Positions 5,269 to 6,153 of a DNA stretch of 6,153 nt are shown here, piece after piece. The stretch's first letter is position 1; every line of letters begins with the position of its first letter. A model generated the notes under the pieces. The model was given only the letters and a program-made list of their open reading frames with translations, made no database searches and was not told the DNA's origin. Origin of the DNA: Caldifarciminota bacterium (GTDB lineage: Bacteria > Hydrothermota > Tepidihabitantia > B3-TA06 > JALVRC01); NCBI GenBank assembly GCA_027025255.1, contig JALVRC010000067.1, positions 10,233 through 16,385 on the forward strand, given 5' to 3'. The position numbers and the translations under genes were made by a program.

Positions 5269-6153
5269 TTATTGATTTTGAAGTTTAAATTCACCAAATC
5301 CATATTTATCTACAAATACAAATGTATACCCGCTCGAATACTTCCATACTATATAAGGATATCCATTAGGCTCGAAAAGATGTTCCTCTATATCATCAGG
5401 TTCTCCATATTTCATATATATTACCGCTCTATCACTTCTATATCCTTTATCGCCATTTCTGAAATGCTCTTCGCAAAACTCAATCTTTCTAAAATAGTCT
5501 TCTTCTGCTTCAAGATAAGAAACATAATTGTTATTGTACGCGAACTTTTCCCAGAATTTTATCCATTCTACCTCCCTTTGATCCTGAGGAGTTTGTTTTA
5601 GTTTTTCTATTACTTGCCTACTTGCTACATATATAAGTTTATCTACCATTCTATCCCATTTAACTTTATTAATGTAAAATGGGTTTTCTATCCAGAATTT
5701 ATAAAGTTTTATCTCATCATTAACAAATAGTTTTATATTATGTACGCCTTCCTTAAAATTATTCAAAGGAAGGCTGTAAAATCCACTGTTATGATTAAAC
5801 TCTAAAGTATCATTCTCAATAAGTACTTTTAATCTTTTTAAAGAAGCTATTTTCATAATTATTGTATCAAAAGAAGTAAATGTATCTTTTGGTATACCAT
5901 TCTTATAAAATATAATATCACCAACACTATTATTTTTAAAGGATATGTCCTTTTTTAATGTGTAAAGACTATTCCCTATGTCATTTTCAACAGCAATATA
6001 TAGTTTGTATTTTCCGTCTGCAATATTTGTAAGTTTCAAGGAATCTATGGTATACTGTTGCCATCTATTTCTTATATTTGATTTTGTCGAAATCGTTCTT
6101 AAAATCTCATCACCAATAAGACTTTTCTTCTTACCTTTCATTTCAACTACAAC
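5269..6153 (-). CDS. GWxTD-domain protein, N-terminus outside the window
   Basis: The C-terminal part matches the GWxTD domain. Counting from the Met at 6141, VEWIKFWEKF (191-200) corresponds to the family's 'W..FW..RDP' region. EEDYFRKIEFCEEHF (213-227) and the signature GYRSDRAVIYMKYGEPDDIEEH (233-254) follow, then PYIVWKY and FVFVDKYGFGEFKL at the end. The signature here is GYRSD in place of GWxTD. The region ahead of it (about 10-150) is beta-rich, with DGKYKLYIAVEN and later strands, consistent with extracytoplasmic sandwich domains. The frame stays open beyond that Met to the window edge (VVVE precedes it), and family members are usually longer with a signal peptide. The true start therefore lies upstream of this fragment and the Met at 6141 is internal. 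The molecular function of GWxTD proteins is not established. The stop is 9 bases before ricT. Confidence 0.88.
   Translation of the reverse strand, partial: VVVEMKGKKKSLIGDEILRTISTKSNIRNRWQQYTIDSLKLTNIADGKYKLYIAVENDIGNSLYTLKKDISFKNNSVGDIIFYKNGIPKDTFTSFDTIIMKIASLKRLKVLIENDTLEFNHNSGFYSLPLNNFKEGVHNIKLFVNDEIKLYKFWIENPFYINKVKWDRMVDKLIYVASRQVIEKLKQTPQDQREVEWIKFWEKFAYNNNYVSYLEAEEDYFRKIEFCEEHFRNGDKGYRSDRAVIYMKYGEPDDIEEHLFEPNGYPYIVWKYSSGYTFVFVDKYGFGEFKLQNQ

Noticed and set aside
4988..5275. Plus-strand open frame of 95 codons
   Set aside because: It is antisense to the N-terminal half of the ricT-like gene and shows no motif of its own.
5230..5601. Plus-strand open frame of 123 codons
   Set aside because: It lies antisense to the conserved end of the GWxTD gene and the start of the ricT-like gene. 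Its product is low-complexity Ile/Phe/Tyr-rich, as expected for a shadow frame in AT-rich DNA.
6139..6141. ATG at 6141 as the true start of the GWxTD gene
   Set aside because: The frame continues open to the window edge, no signal peptide follows this Met, and the family is usually longer, so it is probably an internal Met.

Overview
This AT-rich, gene-dense bacterial window holds two converging gene clusters. The left half (positions 1-3467) is on the + strand and the right half (3513-6153) is on the - strand. The gene set is a GWxTD-domain protein, a RicT/PSP1 protein, a DksA/TraR-type zinc finger, HflX and RsmI. GWxTD proteins are best known from the FCB superphylum, Acidobacteria and candidate phyla such as WOR-3. 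I therefore infer an uncultured or poorly characterised AT-rich Gram-negative-type lineage. This rests on family recognition alone and the phylum is not established.

The + strand cluster runs as follows: the tail of an unknown gene (stop at 81-83); a hypothetical protein with a DUF4388-like module; a short RsmI-like 16S rRNA 2'-O-methyltransferase; a CDP-alcohol phosphatidyltransferase interrupted by an in-frame TGA; and HflX. Every junction overlaps (ATGA, 8 bp, ATGA, 20 bp), so this looks like one translationally coupled operon. It combines ribosome maintenance (RsmI, HflX) with phospholipid head-group synthesis. A 45-bp gap with a weak AT-rich inverted repeat separates it from the converging cluster.

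The - strand cluster, in its own reading direction, starts with a GWxTD-domain protein that runs off the right edge. Nine bases later comes a RicT/YaaT-like PSP1 protein. A 67-bp gap follows, containing a good TTGACA/TAAAAT promoter. Then come a small unknown protein with a C-terminal membrane segment and a DksA/TraR-family zinc-finger protein, three bases apart and coupled through a GGAG site.

The main anomaly is the lone in-frame TGA (1964-1966) inside an otherwise intact phosphatidyltransferase. Its context suits tryptophan, but 14 other Trp positions use TGG and TGA ends three other reading frames. A nonsense mutation or base-call error is therefore more likely than a changed genetic code. 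The RsmI homologue has also lost two motifs normally conserved in its family. I see no mobile element, CRISPR array, tRNA, rRNA or clear new multi-gene system. All non-coding gaps are under 100 bases.
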